Source: Lucifuga dentata
Lineage: Eukaryota; Chordata; Actinopteri; Ophidiiformes; Bythitidae
DNA length: 64,000 nucleotides
Assembly: GCA_014773175.1 (NCBI GenBank)
Contig: VXCM01000692.1
Coordinates: forward strand, 40,001-104,000
Direction: 5' to 3'
Shown here: piece by piece, positions 49,023 through 62,905 of the stretch
Layout: each line of letters begins with the position of its first letter
How positions within the stretch are numbered: the stretch's first letter is position 1
Notes under the pieces: generated by a model
What the model was told of the DNA's origin: nothing
Seen by the model: only the letters and a program-made list of their open reading frames with translations
Databases searched by the model: none
Translations under genes and position numbers: made by a program

Positions 49023-49182
49023 AAATGATCTTCTCCCCTATCTATGACTTAAAGAGGTCAACTCTGCTCTGTGAAAGCTCATAAGTTGGACTGTATTGAG
49101 TCCTGATCAGCTGACAATGAAATGGAACTGGCCAAATCAATACATGAATAAAGTTAAATGTCTCTCACCGTCAGTTGCTTAC

Positions 49183-49183
49183 T

Positions 49184-49219
<36 letters not shown>
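49183..49219. repeat. CA microsatellite
   Basis: About 18 CA units in putative intron 1. Confidence 0.95.
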
Positions 49220-49220
<1 letters not shown>

Positions 49221-50090
49221 CTAACTAATGAGAAAATACCATGAATGGTAAACAAGTCATCCATATGCATGATCAGGAAGGCACATAGACAGTAAGCCTA
49301 GAGAGAGCTTCTGCCTTCCAAACCAAAGTGCCAGAGGACGCACAGAGGGACTATAAGTGACCAAACCTAGATCAATACTCATTCTGGACAATCTTTTAAG
49401 ATCTGACAGGCATGGTCATCATAATATTCGCATTTTACATTTTTAAAACTTAAGTTACCCTCTCCAAAGTGTTTTTTTTTTTTTTTTTTTTTTTTGCCAA
49501 AATATTTAGAATTTTCTTCAATATTAACTCGAAAACCCTTCTACCCCCAAGATCTGATCATGGTTGACCAAAAAGTCTCCCTGCCCTCTGGGAAAGAAAG
49601 GGAAATGTCATTTAACCTTTGATGCTTCAAGCTAAGCCCGATTTTAAACCCTCTGTCTAAATGCTGATTGGTTGTAATGGAAGGCTAATTAAATATGCAC
49701 TGCCATCATATCCCAAAGAGACTCCAGATCAATGGCCTCCAATAGCAGGAGACCTGAGTGGACAGGGAGGGGCCTGCAATCAATCCATCAATAATGGCTG
49801 CTTCCCTGGGGAGTGGCATAACCTAATGAGATGCAACCCCCNCCACCACCACACACACCAACCCCCTTTATCTGACTTCCTTCTCATTTCTGCATTCTCC
49901 CAAAGCTCAGTTTTTTTGTTGTCTGTCCTCCTGCCACACCTTCTCCTCTTCCTCCGTCTCTTCACTGCTCCGTCACTCAGTGCCCTCCTCTTCTCTCCCC
50001 TCTTGTTCTTTCCCACCCCCGTCAACCTCTCCTACATTCCAAGGGGAAGGGACACACAAAAGCAAGGAATGCAGCCGGGCTGGTGTGGAG

Positions 50091-50213
50091 GAGGAAGGTG
50101 GAGGCAGACGATGATGGACAGAGGGCCGAGGCAGTTGGGGGTGAGAGGAGCNGAGGAAGGTGGAGGCAGACGATGATGGACAGAGGGCCGAGGCAGTTGG
50201 GGGTGAGAGGAGC
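50091..50213. other. assembly join: 61-bp direct duplication around N 50152
   Basis: 50091-50151 and 50153-50213 are identical, in purine-rich sequence. Confidence 0.93.
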
Positions 50214-52116
50214 GGGGGAGCATTGATGATGATGATGCAAAGAGTGGATGGACCGTGGTGAGACGCTGACACGTCGTATCAGCCAGATTGACATCAGCTG
50301 TACTCAGACCAGCAAGAGAAGCCCATCCAATATTGACAATTATTTGGCATGTGCTTTAGTCAATGATAAATGTTTAAGGTGGTAGGAATGCAATATGAAA
50401 ATGCTGACTTGTCATCTGTTGCTCAGAGACACAGCACCGACTGTTCAGAAGTCTATTCATGGCAAATGCTAATCTGTTTTAATAGACAGTCTTACACCAA
50501 AAAAAAAAAAAAAAATNAAAAAAAAAAAAAAAAATCTTAAATCCATCTCCCTCTGTATAATCTTCCACCTTGGCAGATAAATGTGCATCTGTCTGATTTA
50601 CTCCATCGTATGAATGAAGCTGAGATTGTTGAGTAGAAATAAAGTCAAATGAGCATCATTTAGCATCAGTTACCCACAAGACAATAATACGACATCTGAG
50701 CCTCAAAGAAACAGAAGCAGAAACTTCAAACCTGAGACAAAGACAAGCTGATGAACAGGTGAGGGCAGAGAGTGACTCTGTGCTTTTTAACAGTAACTCA
50801 ACAAATCAAGTTATCAAAAAGTTTACTGCAAATCCCGATCAAAAAAAGCTCTGCTGGTGATACTGACTAACTATTCTAAAGTCCTCTTCTCATTTTCTTG
50901 TAAATGTACAATCTAAAATTAGCACCGCTGAGCTACTCGTTTTTAGAGAACCCCAGTTCCCGTGTATCTGTGTGCTTATTTGTATGACAATAAAAGCAAC
51001 AAAAAATGTTATGTAAAAGGTTTAACTACAGCGTGCTTGTGCAAATACAATCACTACACTTGGTTTTATTATCGACGTGTAACCATCATTCCTTATCCAA
51101 TCTTATTAGACCATGCAGAGACCAATAACAAACCTTATTATTGTTGTTCTTATCCAGTGCATTCAGTCGCTACTTGTGAAAGTGTAGAAATGGCAAAAAC
51201 AGCAGATGAGCCGCAGCCTTGTTACTGAAAACACAGGAGTAGTATTTCATGGTGCCTAGATCCTGAGACAAACAACAGTAAGGGGCTTAAGATATTCTTA
51301 ATGCTATCTGCGGCTTGTGTGTCATCAACAGCTCTCCAGTCCTTGAGGGGAGACACACTCGCTCATAGACACACTCAGTTCTAGATTACATAACACACAG
51401 GACCCCTTGGAACGCGAGTCAATATTATTGATTCAAACAGGATCCTGGCCCTTCCCAGAGGTCTCTGTGGAAAGACCTTGTTCTTTTTTCAGCCTGCTTC
51501 TTTCTTTATATTCTCTCTCTCTCTCTCTCTCAAACCTGGCGTTCACATAGGGCACAAAAACAATTTCCATACGAGCAATACAGCTGTTTCATTACACATG
51601 CTCGAGGGTGAGGCCAGGCATTTCGCAGTCATGCCGCTGCGCTGCGCTTGGGCAAAACAGATACACACACAAACGTTAATGCAGCAACACACGCATACAC
51701 TTCCCGTAAGCATATGACCAAGAAACGTGAAAGACAACATTAAAAAAACATGTGGAAATGGGTGTGGCGTCACGCTAACAAAGTTGTAAATTCCACAACT
51801 CAGGGTGAAGTTAGTCACCTGCGTACGTGTTACCATGCATGCAAAGCATACAGGATGTAACGTGCAACAAAAATGCTGTACTCCAGACGCACAGACACAC
51901 ACGAGACCTGATTAATGCATACTGGGGTGTTTTGGCTGTTGGAGAGGGGCTGGAAACAACATGCCATCAGCAGCTATAAAGCTCCATGCAGCCAGGCTGG
52001 GATACGTTGGGGGAAGTGAGTTATTGTATTTCATTAGTGCACCGGATGTTACTCCTTCTCCCACTCTGCCCATTACACTCTTCCATTACTAATTTACACA
52101 TGCACACACAACTACT

Positions 52117-52119
<3 letters not shown>

Positions 52120-52152
<33 letters not shown>

Positions 52153-52164
52153 TGTCTGTCTGTC
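52120..52164. repeat. TG microsatellite followed by TCTG repeats
   Basis: About 15 TG units then three TCTG units. Confidence 0.9.
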
Positions 52165-53462
52165 AATGTCTGGTCATAAACTAAGGTTTACACTGCTGGA
52201 GGAGTTTGGAGAAAATTCAGGCTGTTTTTTTTTTTTTTTTNTTTTTTTTTTTTTTGTATTTGCTAACAACATTTCTATTAAATCACTCAAGCATTAGCTA
52301 ATGCTGCTTATCCACAAGCCTGGGTATAAGTCAAAAATTTAATTTATAAAAAAAAATGAAATTAATTAATTAGATGGGTTACTATAAGCTGAGTCGCACA
52401 AACATCAAATTCCTACAGGACAGGAATTTAGAGTGATACTACATTAGGTAAAAGTAGCTTAGATACATTATGATCATTATACCAAGGAATGCTATAATGA
52501 AATTTAAATGATGATAAGAAATCAACTAAATATACATTAGCATGTTAACATCCTAACTACATCTAAATGAATATGACACCACACTTGAGCTGGACAGAAA
52601 TGATGAAAACCTGAGGAAACTAGTGTTAAACCAGATGCATGATGGTTAAAGTGGCTCAGAGTTGGCTAGCCTAGTGCTCATTTAGCTTAGCTTTCAGACA
52701 CAACCAGCAGGCTGCAGTAGGATCAGCCCCCCTTTCCTCCCTCCCTCCCCTCACAGGCACTGGGAACTGGGGGAGAGGGCACGAGCACAACTAGCCAGTA
52801 ATATCACTTGCTGTAGCACTTGCTGCCTGCATGCACACCCGAGTGGGGGGAAGGGACACGAGCCGTGTAACATCACACTGTCGTGTCAGAAAAGCCGAGG
52901 CTGCTCTGGAAGCTGTACGCAGAAAACATTTCTCTATTAAATCATGAATACCACTTCACATGTAAGGGGTTCTTTCACATTTGCATTCAAAAAAGCACTA
53001 TTTAAAGGGTTTTGTTTTGAAAATCTTTGATGATAATCTATCATGGTAACATATTTCCTTCTATGACACCTTAGCCAATTCAAGGCTGCTGCTTGCAGCC
53101 AAGGTCTGCACAGAACAGCCCACCTCCAGTTGCTTTACATTATACTTAAATTGCTACATATCTAATATAATAATTTATCATCTAACAACAATTTCTTTTG
53201 CACTAGAAAAGAAAATCTCTAAATATGATACCTTTTACACACACCCTTCATTTTTACTACTTAATGACATTACTAATTGAAATTCATTTAATCCCTAAAC
53301 TGATTCAGGGACTTTACTGCATGGCCAGAACCCCGCCCCCCCAAAAAAATATTTAAGACTTGTTCAAAACCAAACAAATAGAAAATACTTACGCACATCA
53401 ACTCAAAGCATGTTTGAGAAGAAATTGTGCTTTCAGCTTTCAATATGTCATTTACAAATAAA

Positions 53463-53585
53463 TAAAATATACTGTATAAAAATACTGTATAAAATATATA
53501 TATATTATTATATATATTATTATATTATAAATATAAATATATATACTGTATACTGTATAAAAATATATAAAATATACTGTTTAAC
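53463..53585. repeat. AT-rich, TACTGTATA-containing low-complexity block
   Basis: Nearly pure A/T. TACTGTATA-type words recur at both ends (about 53470-53490 and 53545-53580) around a TATATATTATT core. Self-complementary and able to form a cruciform. Confidence 0.8.
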
Positions 53586-54742
53586 ATTTTTTTCCCCTTG
53601 AACCCAATCTATATCAATAAAGTTTATAATATTTGTTTTGCAGTGGGTATTGGGATTAACATTGAAGATTAATAGTGTGTAATTTAGACTATTTTCCATA
53701 ATACATTCTAGAGCACATCAGTGCCTCAGGTCTAACATACTCGTTCGTTTACTGCCTGTCATCACAGAGAAACAAGAAAAGTCAGAAAGGTAAGGACACA
53801 CAAACGAATGTTAAAGGCACATTCTTAGAGGCTGATGTCAGCGTGTTTGGCGGCTTGAGGCAAACACAGTAAAGAATGGCACTTCCTGAAACGGAGAAAT
53901 CCTGCTGAAAAGAATCAACAATACATGAAAAATACTTAGAAACGCCTTATTCCTTCTTGAAAAGTCTTTTTGCTTTATAAACCTTAAGCAGGGTTGGTTC
54001 ATTAAACATGGATGCTAATAAAGTTATATGCAATCACTCGGTACATCTATTGGCCACTGACTAGGTCACTGGAATAGCTGGAGATTAAGTGCCTTGCACA
54101 ACAGTCCATCACCATCAGCAGTAATGAAGGAGAGGCAAGTGCTACTCGTTCCCTGTTCAGATTTATTTAGTCCAGGTTTGAAGAAACTTGTTTTTCAATG
54201 CTCACAAGGAGTTAATGCAACATACAATGTTTAAATAAAAGGTAATATTAACTTTAAAAAAACAACAGTAGTAATCAGGTTTATATGAGTTTTGTTGAAG
54301 TATCTGCAATTTAAGCTCATGTTCATGCTCAGTGTTTATTTTCCTTCATCTACACAATCACTGTAGACACAAAATGTGTTCATACTATAATAACCCAAAA
54401 CATTTCAACTGGCTAAAATGAAATGCTTTGCGTTATTATAGTTAAGGAAATTCTTAAATAAAGTAAAAAAAAAAAATTTCAAAACACAATTTTGGCAGAA
54501 ATTTACAAATTACAAGAGCATGCATTTTGTTTTGTGAATTTTTTTTTTTTTTTTTTTTTAGGGGACATTTTAGACAGCTTCCTGAAACAGGAAGAAAAAT
54601 CATCACCATCATTTATCACCATCATTTGTTCTCACTATCTGAGCATCGCTTAAGCCCTCAAAGAGACATCAGATCAGAAAGCGTCTCCAAGTGCGTCATA
54701 GTTCATGTTGCAGGTAAGTCGGCCAAGCATTTGAGAGACTGT

Positions 54743-54867
54743 GACTACAGACACACACTACACGGACACACCCCACTCCTACAACTCAGACAGAAGCAGG
54801 TGTCNGACTACAGACACACACTACACGGACACACCCCACTCCTACAACTCAGACAGAAGCAGGTGTC
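54743..54867. other. assembly join: 62-bp direct duplication around N 54805
   Basis: 54743-54804 and 54806-54867 are identical. Confidence 0.95.
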
Positions 54868-54904
54868 GGGGGGGATGGGCATTAGCAAGCACATACAAAA
54901 ACGT

Positions 54905-56840
54905 ACTTCACCAAGGCAAGGCAATTTTATATAGCACAATTCAAACATAGAGGCAACTGCTTTACAAAAACAAAATGCATTAAAACAACATTTAAAAAAC
55001 AATACCAACAAAATAAAGCAACATTTAAAATACATTAAGAACAAACTAAAGCAAAATTTTAAAACCAAGAGTAAAATAGGATAAAGTAAAAAACAAAATG
55101 AGGTAAAAGAAAATAAAATAATCTGCAATGCGGTCATGGAATTAATTAATTGGCCCCAGATTGAATTGCAGTGCAAATCTTAATTAAAAGCAGTGCTAAA
55201 AAGAAAAGTTTTAAGCCTGGTTTTACAAGAGTTTACAGTTGGAGCAGACCTGAGATCTTCTGGAAGTTTGTTCCAGAGTTGTGGAGCAGAGAAACTAAAT
55301 GCTGCTTCACCGTGCCTTGCTCTGACTCTGAGAACAGAAAGCAGACCAGAACCAGACGACCTGAGAGGTCTGGGGGGTTCATACTGCAGAATCATGTCAG
55401 AGGTATATTTTGATCTAAAGATAAGTAAGTAAATAAGTAAGATTTTGCAGTGATCTGAGGACTGGAGTGATGTGCTCTGCTTTCTTAGTTTTAGTCAGAA
55501 CTTGAGCAGCGGCGTTCTGAATGAGCTGCAGCTGTCTGACTGCTTTTTTAGACAGGCCTGTAAAGATGCCATTGCAGTAGTCCAGCCTACTGAAGATAAA
55601 TACATGCACAAGTTTTTCTACGTCTTGCTGAGACATAAATCTTCTTAATCTGGCTATATCTTTAAGGTGATAGTAAGCTGATTTTGTAATTGTCTATTCA
55701 AGTTTAGGTCTGCTTGTATAACTACACCAAGCTTTTTAACTTGGTTTTCTGTCTTAAATGCAAGTGATTCAAGCTGACCAATGACATTTGATCGTTCTTC
55801 TTTGGAACCAAATACAATTATTTCAGTTTTATCTTTGTTTAACTGAAGGAAATTGTGACACATTCAGTTAAAAGCTGTCTTCAATGCACTTGTTTGTGAC
55901 TCAATGGGGACTATGGTCACTTGGTGAGATGGCTATGTAAATTTGGGTGTCGTCTGCATAGTAGTGATAAGAAACTTTGTTGTTTTGCAAAATGAGAGCC
56001 AGTGGGAGCAGACAGAGCTTGGATAAAAGGGGCCCGAGAATCGAACCCTGTGGAACTCCACATGCCATCTTTGTTCTCTCAAATTTTAAGTTGCAGATTG
56101 ACACAAAGTGGTCTCTGTCATGTAAATATGTTTTAAATCAGTTTAGAACTGTGCCAGAGAGTCCCACTCAGTTTTCCAGCCTGTCTAGTAGTATGTTGTG
56201 GTCGACCGTGTCAAATGCAGCACTAAGATCTAATAACACAACAACTGAGACTTTGTCACAGTCTGTGTTTAAACGAATGTCATTTAAAATCTTGATAAGC
56301 ACCGTTTCAGTGCTGTGGTGTGATCAAAATCCAGACTGGAACATATCAAAGCAACTGTTTGAGGCCAAAAAAGTGCTGACTTGTTGGAAAACAGTTTTTT
56401 GTTTTAATGGCTTTGCTTAAGATAGGTAGGTTTGAAATGGGCCTATAATTGTTAATAACTGAGGCATCCAGATTACTCTTTTATAAGAGAGGCTTTATAA
56501 CTGCATTTTCAAGGCCTTTGGGAAACAGCCTGATAAGAGATGTGTTGTCCATCTGCAGTATGTCTAAAGCCATACAGCTAAAACAAACATTCTTTAAAAA
56601 GCTCATTGGCACAGTATCAAGACAGCAGGTAAAAGAGTTTAAATGTTGCACAATTTCTTCCAGAGTTTTGTTGTTAATGGGATCAAAGTTTGACATTTTA
56701 ACTAGGCTAGTGCTATGTGAATGTAAAGGTTTTTTGGATAATATGGAGGTGCTGATAGCTTGTCTGATCTGAATTTTGTTGGTGAAGAAGGAGACAAACT
56801 CATTACAGGACTCATCAGAGAGGAGTTTGGGGCAACGGAC
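54905..56840 (-). pseudogene. LINE (CR1/L2/Rex1-type) reverse transcriptase, degenerate 3' part
   Basis: Minus-strand fragments in order: SNFDPINNKTLEEIVQHLNS (56.7 kb), ACGVPQGSILGPLLSKLCLL, HYYADDTQIYIAISPSDHS with the YADD box at 55949-55960, CHNFLQLNKDKTEIIVFGSK, HVFIFSRLDYCNGIFTGLSK, and the C-terminal SFSAPQLWNKLPEDLRSAPT. Stops and deletions separate them. One deletion removes the segment between PVLRSLQ and the PRPLRSSGSGLL part. The tail near 54913 (AAGGCAAGGCAATTTTATAT) is a common teleost LINE 3' end. Confidence 0.9.
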
Positions 56841-56972
56841 TTAGCAGGGTTTGTCTGTCAACAACACTGAATAAAGTGTGTGCATTATTTATTTATTTTT
56901 TTGTTAATGATATCAGAGAAGAATGATCGTCTTGCACGTTTTAGTTCTAGGTTGCAATGTGATTTCCCTGAC

Positions 56973-57019
56973 TTTGATATCCATTCCCTGATTGTGGCCA
57001 ACAGGGAATGGATATCAAA
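56973..57019. repeat. perfect 18-bp inverted repeat, 11-nt loop
   Basis: TTTGATATCCATTCCCTG (56973-56990) and its exact reverse complement (57002-57019), at the upstream edge of the 55-57 kb LINE. Confidence 0.9.
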
Positions 57020-60000
57020 TTTAATAAAGTTGCTGTGTGCATCTTCTGCAATCTACTGCTAATGAGAAGAAGGATAGAGATAGGAATGCCTGTTCCTGGC
57101 CGGTGGAGGGAGCCATTGTGACTATGTGAAAGTCCATGCCCAGTAGGGAAAGGGAGCAGAAACTGGGGGTAATGGGTATGGGGCAGGAACCCTGTTGATC
57201 CTAGACAAGGTTTTGAGGAAGGCTGCGAATGTGCCAACAGATCTCTTTCAGCATTATCTGGCTGTGATGACACTTTTCAGGATCCTGCATGTATTGTAGC
57301 TGTGAGAAAAATACTCGGGGGGGGGGNGGGGGGGGGGGGGAAGTAGGTCAAATGTGTATTACATTTATGAAAGGCCAAGCAGACAGCGCCAGACTAAATG
57401 CAGTCTGGAATGTCCAGATAATCTTTGGAATGCCCAACCCCAATATTCCCAATCCCAGTAAAACCATCTGCTAGACAAAGCTCCTTTTATGGGACTCACG
57501 GCACCTTCCTGCTCTTTTACTAACACCCTTCATGTGTTTTTTTTTCACCCTCATCTGGTCATCGTGCATAGTTTTTCCCTTCCTTCTCTGTTCCCTCCAT
57601 CACTCTTTCTCCTCTCCCATCACTATTTTCCTTTCTCTTCCTCCGCCGCCACCCCGCCCCTCTCTCGTGGCAACCCCTGTTGGCTTGTTGCCACGGACAT
57701 AACACGCACACGGACATGCCTGATGATGTTTTGAAATTCTGCCAGATACGACGGGGAGGGCGGTGGCTGAAAGCTGGCAATGTGATTGGACAGCCCTAGA
57801 GTGGAGAAGGAAAACAAACCACAGTCAGCTGGCCTCCTTAACCAGCGAACATGTGACCGGGTGTTGTGTGCTTAATACTAGGGCTTTAAATAAAATGAAA
57901 AAAAAAAAAAAGNAAAAAAAAAAAAAAGGGAAGTGAATGGGAGGGAGAAATCTGAGAAAAGTAATGCTCTGGGAAAGAGAGGGGACTAATAAAAATCAAG
58001 AGAAAGACGGGGGAAAAAAACAAACTGAACAACAGTGAGAGGGTGAAGAGAAGAAAAAGGAAGAAACATGAGAGGGAGAGAGTCTTGGAGCTATGAAAGC
58101 AAATGAGGGATGAAATGGAGAAGGTGTGTGAATGAAATGTGGGGCAGCTGAGATGTAACATATGTGTGAATCTGCGTATGGCCGCAAAGCAGCTATACTT
58201 AGTTACTGTGACATTAAAGGACCTGCTGAACTGCCCACATGCTTAGTGACCCTCATTCCATAACAATACCACAGCTCTGTAAAACCTCAGCCACAGTGTC
58301 CACTCACAATAAGCCTTTAGTGGTTTCTCTATTTTCTTGTCGTATATAAAGATTTGTCCAAAAAACGTCTGTTAAAATGCTAAGTTATGAAAAAAAAAAA
58401 ATACAAAAATGCAACACTTTTAAATCCCTTCATTCATTGACTGTTTGCTGCGCACACACAAACACACTTAAATGGCTGGTATACCAACATGTCAGCCTAA
58501 AGAGCATGACCTTCACATTGAAATTGCCCAATTACACGGGCAAACTGCGACTTTTAACATGAGCAATTGCTTCTCTCATGTAGCACTGTCCACGATGCAA
58601 AGAAACCCGAGTTACCTGGTAGGCCCCAAGTTCACAGTTCAACACCAGCTCTCCCTGCAGACAAGCCAAGAAGAAAGTCCTCCTGTTCTAATACATCGTA
58701 CACCACTTTCAGACTGACCATAGAGATTGAGTACGCCAATTATAAGACAATGATCATTTACATGCTTGATTAAATCAATTCTATAATCAAGGTCTATTAC
58801 TCAGAGTACAACTTAGGCAATTTATGGTGATTTCTGTCCAATTATGCTGCATTTGCTCCCTGCTGCATTTATTGTGGTTTATATGCTGACTGTCCTTGTG
58901 AAGAAGCATTGCCATTTTAATGTTTTTAATGTTTAACCAGTATTAAACTGACTACACAACTAGTCTGAACAAGTGCAAGGAAGCGGCAAAGAACAGACAG
59001 ACGGCATGCCAGAGAACTGAAAATCAACTTTATGCAGTACTTGAGTAATGTTATTCCGTGTAATTCTACGGTTCCGCGATGATGCAGTCCCAGACTTGAG
59101 TCTCTGAATGGTAACAACCAGGAATGAACTTGTGACTGAGTCAATGTGAGATGACCACATGATCTATAGAAATGTGTCCTATTTGTGTCTCCTATATGAA
59201 GGGATACTACAGAAAAGAAACAAACAATCCCAACCCAACCCATCCCAACCACAATTTATTGAATAGATTTGATGGAGCTAATATCAGGATAATGTTAATA
59301 ACACATTCCAGTAGCTTCAAGCAGTTAATTGTGGAAGTCTATAGCAACTAGTCTGAAAAATTGAGAGCATGATGTTGTCACACTACAGCATCTATGAAAA
59401 ACATCTCCAAAAGACTAGCGCAGACTTTGGCTAATTTTAATGGTTACTTATGGTGGCCAGAAGCTGTGGCGTGTCCCGTCCTGTGCATGAGGTTGAAAGC
59501 TTTAATATAAGACATGTTAAAGGCACAATCCAGTTGACCAAGGTCAAATAATGGCCAATTAAAACCCCATTTGTGCACGACTATTAAGTAGGCAGTGGCA
59601 GGTTCCAGTTTTTGAATGAGTTTTAAGCCCTGTTGTCAAAGAAGAAGTGATAAATGCCTTCCTCTCTATCCATTAAATTTATAGGGTCCAAAGTTCTAAA
59701 ATGGACTTCAAAGCAAGGACACACACACACCAACACACAGACACACACTTCCCCTTCCTCTACATGAAACACAATTCACAACATACAGGAAACAGGGAAC
59801 GCTCTCTAATTACTGGGCACATGTTGCACATTAAAACCCTGGAAGTCCAACTTCATATAATCCAACTCTGCATGCTGCTTTGGAAGCGCACGTACGCGCA
59901 CACACACACACATGCGCGCCAAACCCTCTTCAGAGGATAACTACCCACAGATGGGAGATGCTCTCAGAGAGGAGAACGCTGCTGCCACACACTCACACAG

Positions 60001-60402
60001 ATACTTGCACTGGTGATGAAATGTAATCACTTGGCCCTCAACAGCAACAGCTGCTAAATCACGTTGAGGAGACTTTCTCCATCCATAATGTCCATTGTCT
60101 CCAACACAGAGCAGACGGAGAGAGCCCTGATGAGAAAGGCAGGAGGCAGCAAAGGAAATACCCAGTATGTGCGTGTGAGAGAGGGAGAAGGGGAAAAGAG
60201 AACCCAGGAGGTATAAACTCAAGTTACAGGAATTCCTCTGGCCTTGTATCAGTGTCAGCCATGGGTTAGGTTTCCTTACAAACGTTCTCTGCTCACACGT
60301 TCCAGAGAGGGAGAGTAAAACTGCTGGTAACCTCAAAAGCCAAAACAGCGTATGCATGCGTGTTATCTACTAACTGCGATTTCTTAATATTGTTAGCGTC
60401 AG

Positions 60403-60533
60403 AACAAAAGTGGAATGACTTGTTTCCAATGAGAATTAGCAAATAGGGTGCTAAAAAAAAAAAATAANAACAAAAGTGGAATGACTTGTTTCCAATGAGA
60501 ATTAGCAAATAGGGTGCTAAAAAAAAAAAATAA
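60403..60533. other. assembly join: 65-bp direct duplication around N 60468
   Basis: 60403-60467 and 60469-60533 are identical. Confidence 0.95.
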
Positions 60534-61255
60534 AAAAATAGAATAGCAAAATCTCAAGACTTCCCAACCCCAACTGTGTATCTGACTCTTCTTCAGTTAA
60601 ACTTAAAATGAGGATGATTCCTGAGGAGATAGCAGAGCATGGCAGGCCATCAAACTGATTAGTTCAACTTCACCTCATCCTCATAGCGCAATGCATTTTA
60701 GCCTTTCATTGCCCAGCAACCACTTTCTGTCCGCTCCGAGTCTGCTCCANCCCACCCTTACTATAAAAAGACTATTTTATGCAAGTGTGTGTCAGAAGTC
60801 ACGCATGTGCAAATCCAGGCCTGTTGTCATGGTGACAAAATTTGAATCTAATGCGGCGAGTGACATTTTTCAGGATTATCATATCATTAGCCAGACCCTC
60901 ATCTCTCACAGCTGCATATTATTTTTATGTTGTCGTCACAACAAGTAAAGGGCAGTGCTTTGATGTAATCCAATTTTCCATTTCCACTTCACAGACAGCA
61001 GGAGGCTCTGACTGCCTGCACTCCAGACGAGTAAGAAATGACATTTGTGCTGTGTAAGCCAACATACTCATTCATGTGTGTGCGTACTCTACATACCCTT
61101 ATCAGCACGTAGTCTACTCCCTCTGCAGCCCTGAGAGCCTTATCTTACAACTGAAGCCCCTTAGTTTCACCAGTAATCTAACCAGTGGACACACAAAAAT
61201 TCAAAGTTTCTTTCTAAAATATGTGATAGTTCAGGCCTTCGCTGAAATGTGTACT

Positions 61256-61776
61256 TCAAAGGGCCACGTTTGAGCTCAATAAACATGACTCGCAAACATG
61301 TTACGTTACACATTTTCCAAAACATAAAACCGTATTTTAGTTTTTCTATTATTTTGACAAATCCCCTAATCTTTCAAAATCAAATGCTGAGGTGAAACAC
61401 CCACTTGAAAATTCAATATTTCGCCTCTAACACATATGTCAGAATATAGAAGGGACGGTCTTTTAATTTCTCTGTAAAAGCCGTCTTCTCCTGGGACCAT
61501 ATTCCCTGGAGGAGATGTACATTTTCTTGACAAAAAATTCTATAATTATCATGATCACTGTGATGTATTACGTATCTCAAGCACGTTTCAAATCTTTATA
61601 AGTTGATTTTTATAGTGTACTGGAATGAACTGAAACCAATGGCAGGCTGGAAGGTAGGAAAAACAATTCTAATACTTACCACTCCAGTAGTTTTAGGAAA
61701 TGGTTAATAACCTAACATGTATGCGGGTTGTATATAGTGGGCTCAAATACGCTAAACCACTGATATGGTCCTTTAA
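61256..61776. mobile_element. diverged full-length TTAA MITE copy
   Basis: Left end AAAGGGCCACGTTTGAGCTC, right end GATATGGTCCT then TTAA at 61773-61776. The internal core includes CCTGGGACCATATTCCCTGG and GGCTGGAAGGTAGGAAAAA. It is more diverged from copies 1-3 but closest to the old split copy at 26.4-28.5 kb, suggesting an older subfamily. Confidence 0.75.
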
Positions 61777-62774
61777 CAGTGAATTAGTTATAATTACTGA
61801 TTTATGTGCACAGAATTGGTATAAAATCTTTGCCAAAGAAAACATATAGATATTCCCTTCATCACTTCCACAGGGGAAACACAATCCCCCCTTTACATTC
61901 CAGTTGTTGAAGCTGACACTGAAGGATTTTGCACGTCCCTCCCTGTGAAAGTATCACTAACCCTCTTTTTCCGCTATCAAATTTTCCACAGAATTCCCAA
62001 ATACATTAGTGCTTTCAATTTCCGCAAAGTGGATTACCAACATATCAGATGCTAAAGTTTGAATGACAACATCCACCAACATGTCTCTGCAGGTGAAGCT
62101 GTGATGCTTCAGTACAGTAAGGTGCTACTGTACTGGGTTCCATTATATTGAGATGGGATTCTAATATTATACCAATTATTTATATATGAGCAAACAAGGC
62201 AAAAGAAACACACCTCTACACACGGTCCAAAACAACACCATCACTATCTACACTCTCAAAAAATACTACGAGTGTCAACAAAATGAACAATGTAAGATTC
62301 ACAAAGGTGGCATTTATTGAGGATTAATGTATTAGACTGCAGGAGTGTACAGGTTTATAACCTGGTAAATCAGTGTATGAGGCTGTATTTGTCTCTATGA
62401 GAGTAAAGATGGAGCAGCTTTCTGGTGTGACCTTCCTCTCTTTCTGCTGAACCCCTTCCCCCCATCACAACCATCGCCACCCACCACCCATCCACATTTA
62501 TGGTAGCTGATGCCTCTGAGGCCCAATCAGATTCTTCCTAAAGAATGAACCGTGTCGGCCTTTTAATTGCAAGTTTTCTTAATTTATTTTAAGTCAAATA
62601 AACACCTTTCCATTGTGTACCTTTGCAGTAAAGCAGCGAGCATTAGCCGTCAACACCACCAGTCTCCCGGGTGAGGAGAAATTCCTCGGAAAGCTTACAT
62701 AGCAGTACCTAAGGGACAGACCGGAGCTCCTGGAAAACGCGGCTCGCCAACCCACACAGCGCAGTCCTCTCATA

Positions 62775-62905
62775 ACGCTGAGTGACTGGCGGGTGAGGAA
62801 TTAGAGCGGGATAAAGGATTTTAACAACTGGAGCCATGTNACGCTGAGTGACTGGCGGGTGAGGAATTAGAGCGGGATAAAGGATTTTAACAACTGGAGC
62901 CATGT
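62775..62905. other. assembly join: 65-bp direct duplication around N 62840
   Basis: 62775-62839 and 62841-62905 are identical. Confidence 0.95.

Noticed and set aside
49661..50176. Open frame of 171 codons on the plus strand in C/T-rich DNA
   Set aside because: Low-complexity Ser/Leu/Pro translation crossing two Ns, one of which marks an assembly duplication.
56035..56060. GAATCGAACCC resembling a tRNA T-arm (minus strand)
   Set aside because: Part of the GVPQGSILG coding block of the LINE.
55977..56420. Open frame of 147 codons on the plus strand
   Set aside because: Antisense to the LINE reverse transcriptase; the true frame is on the minus strand.
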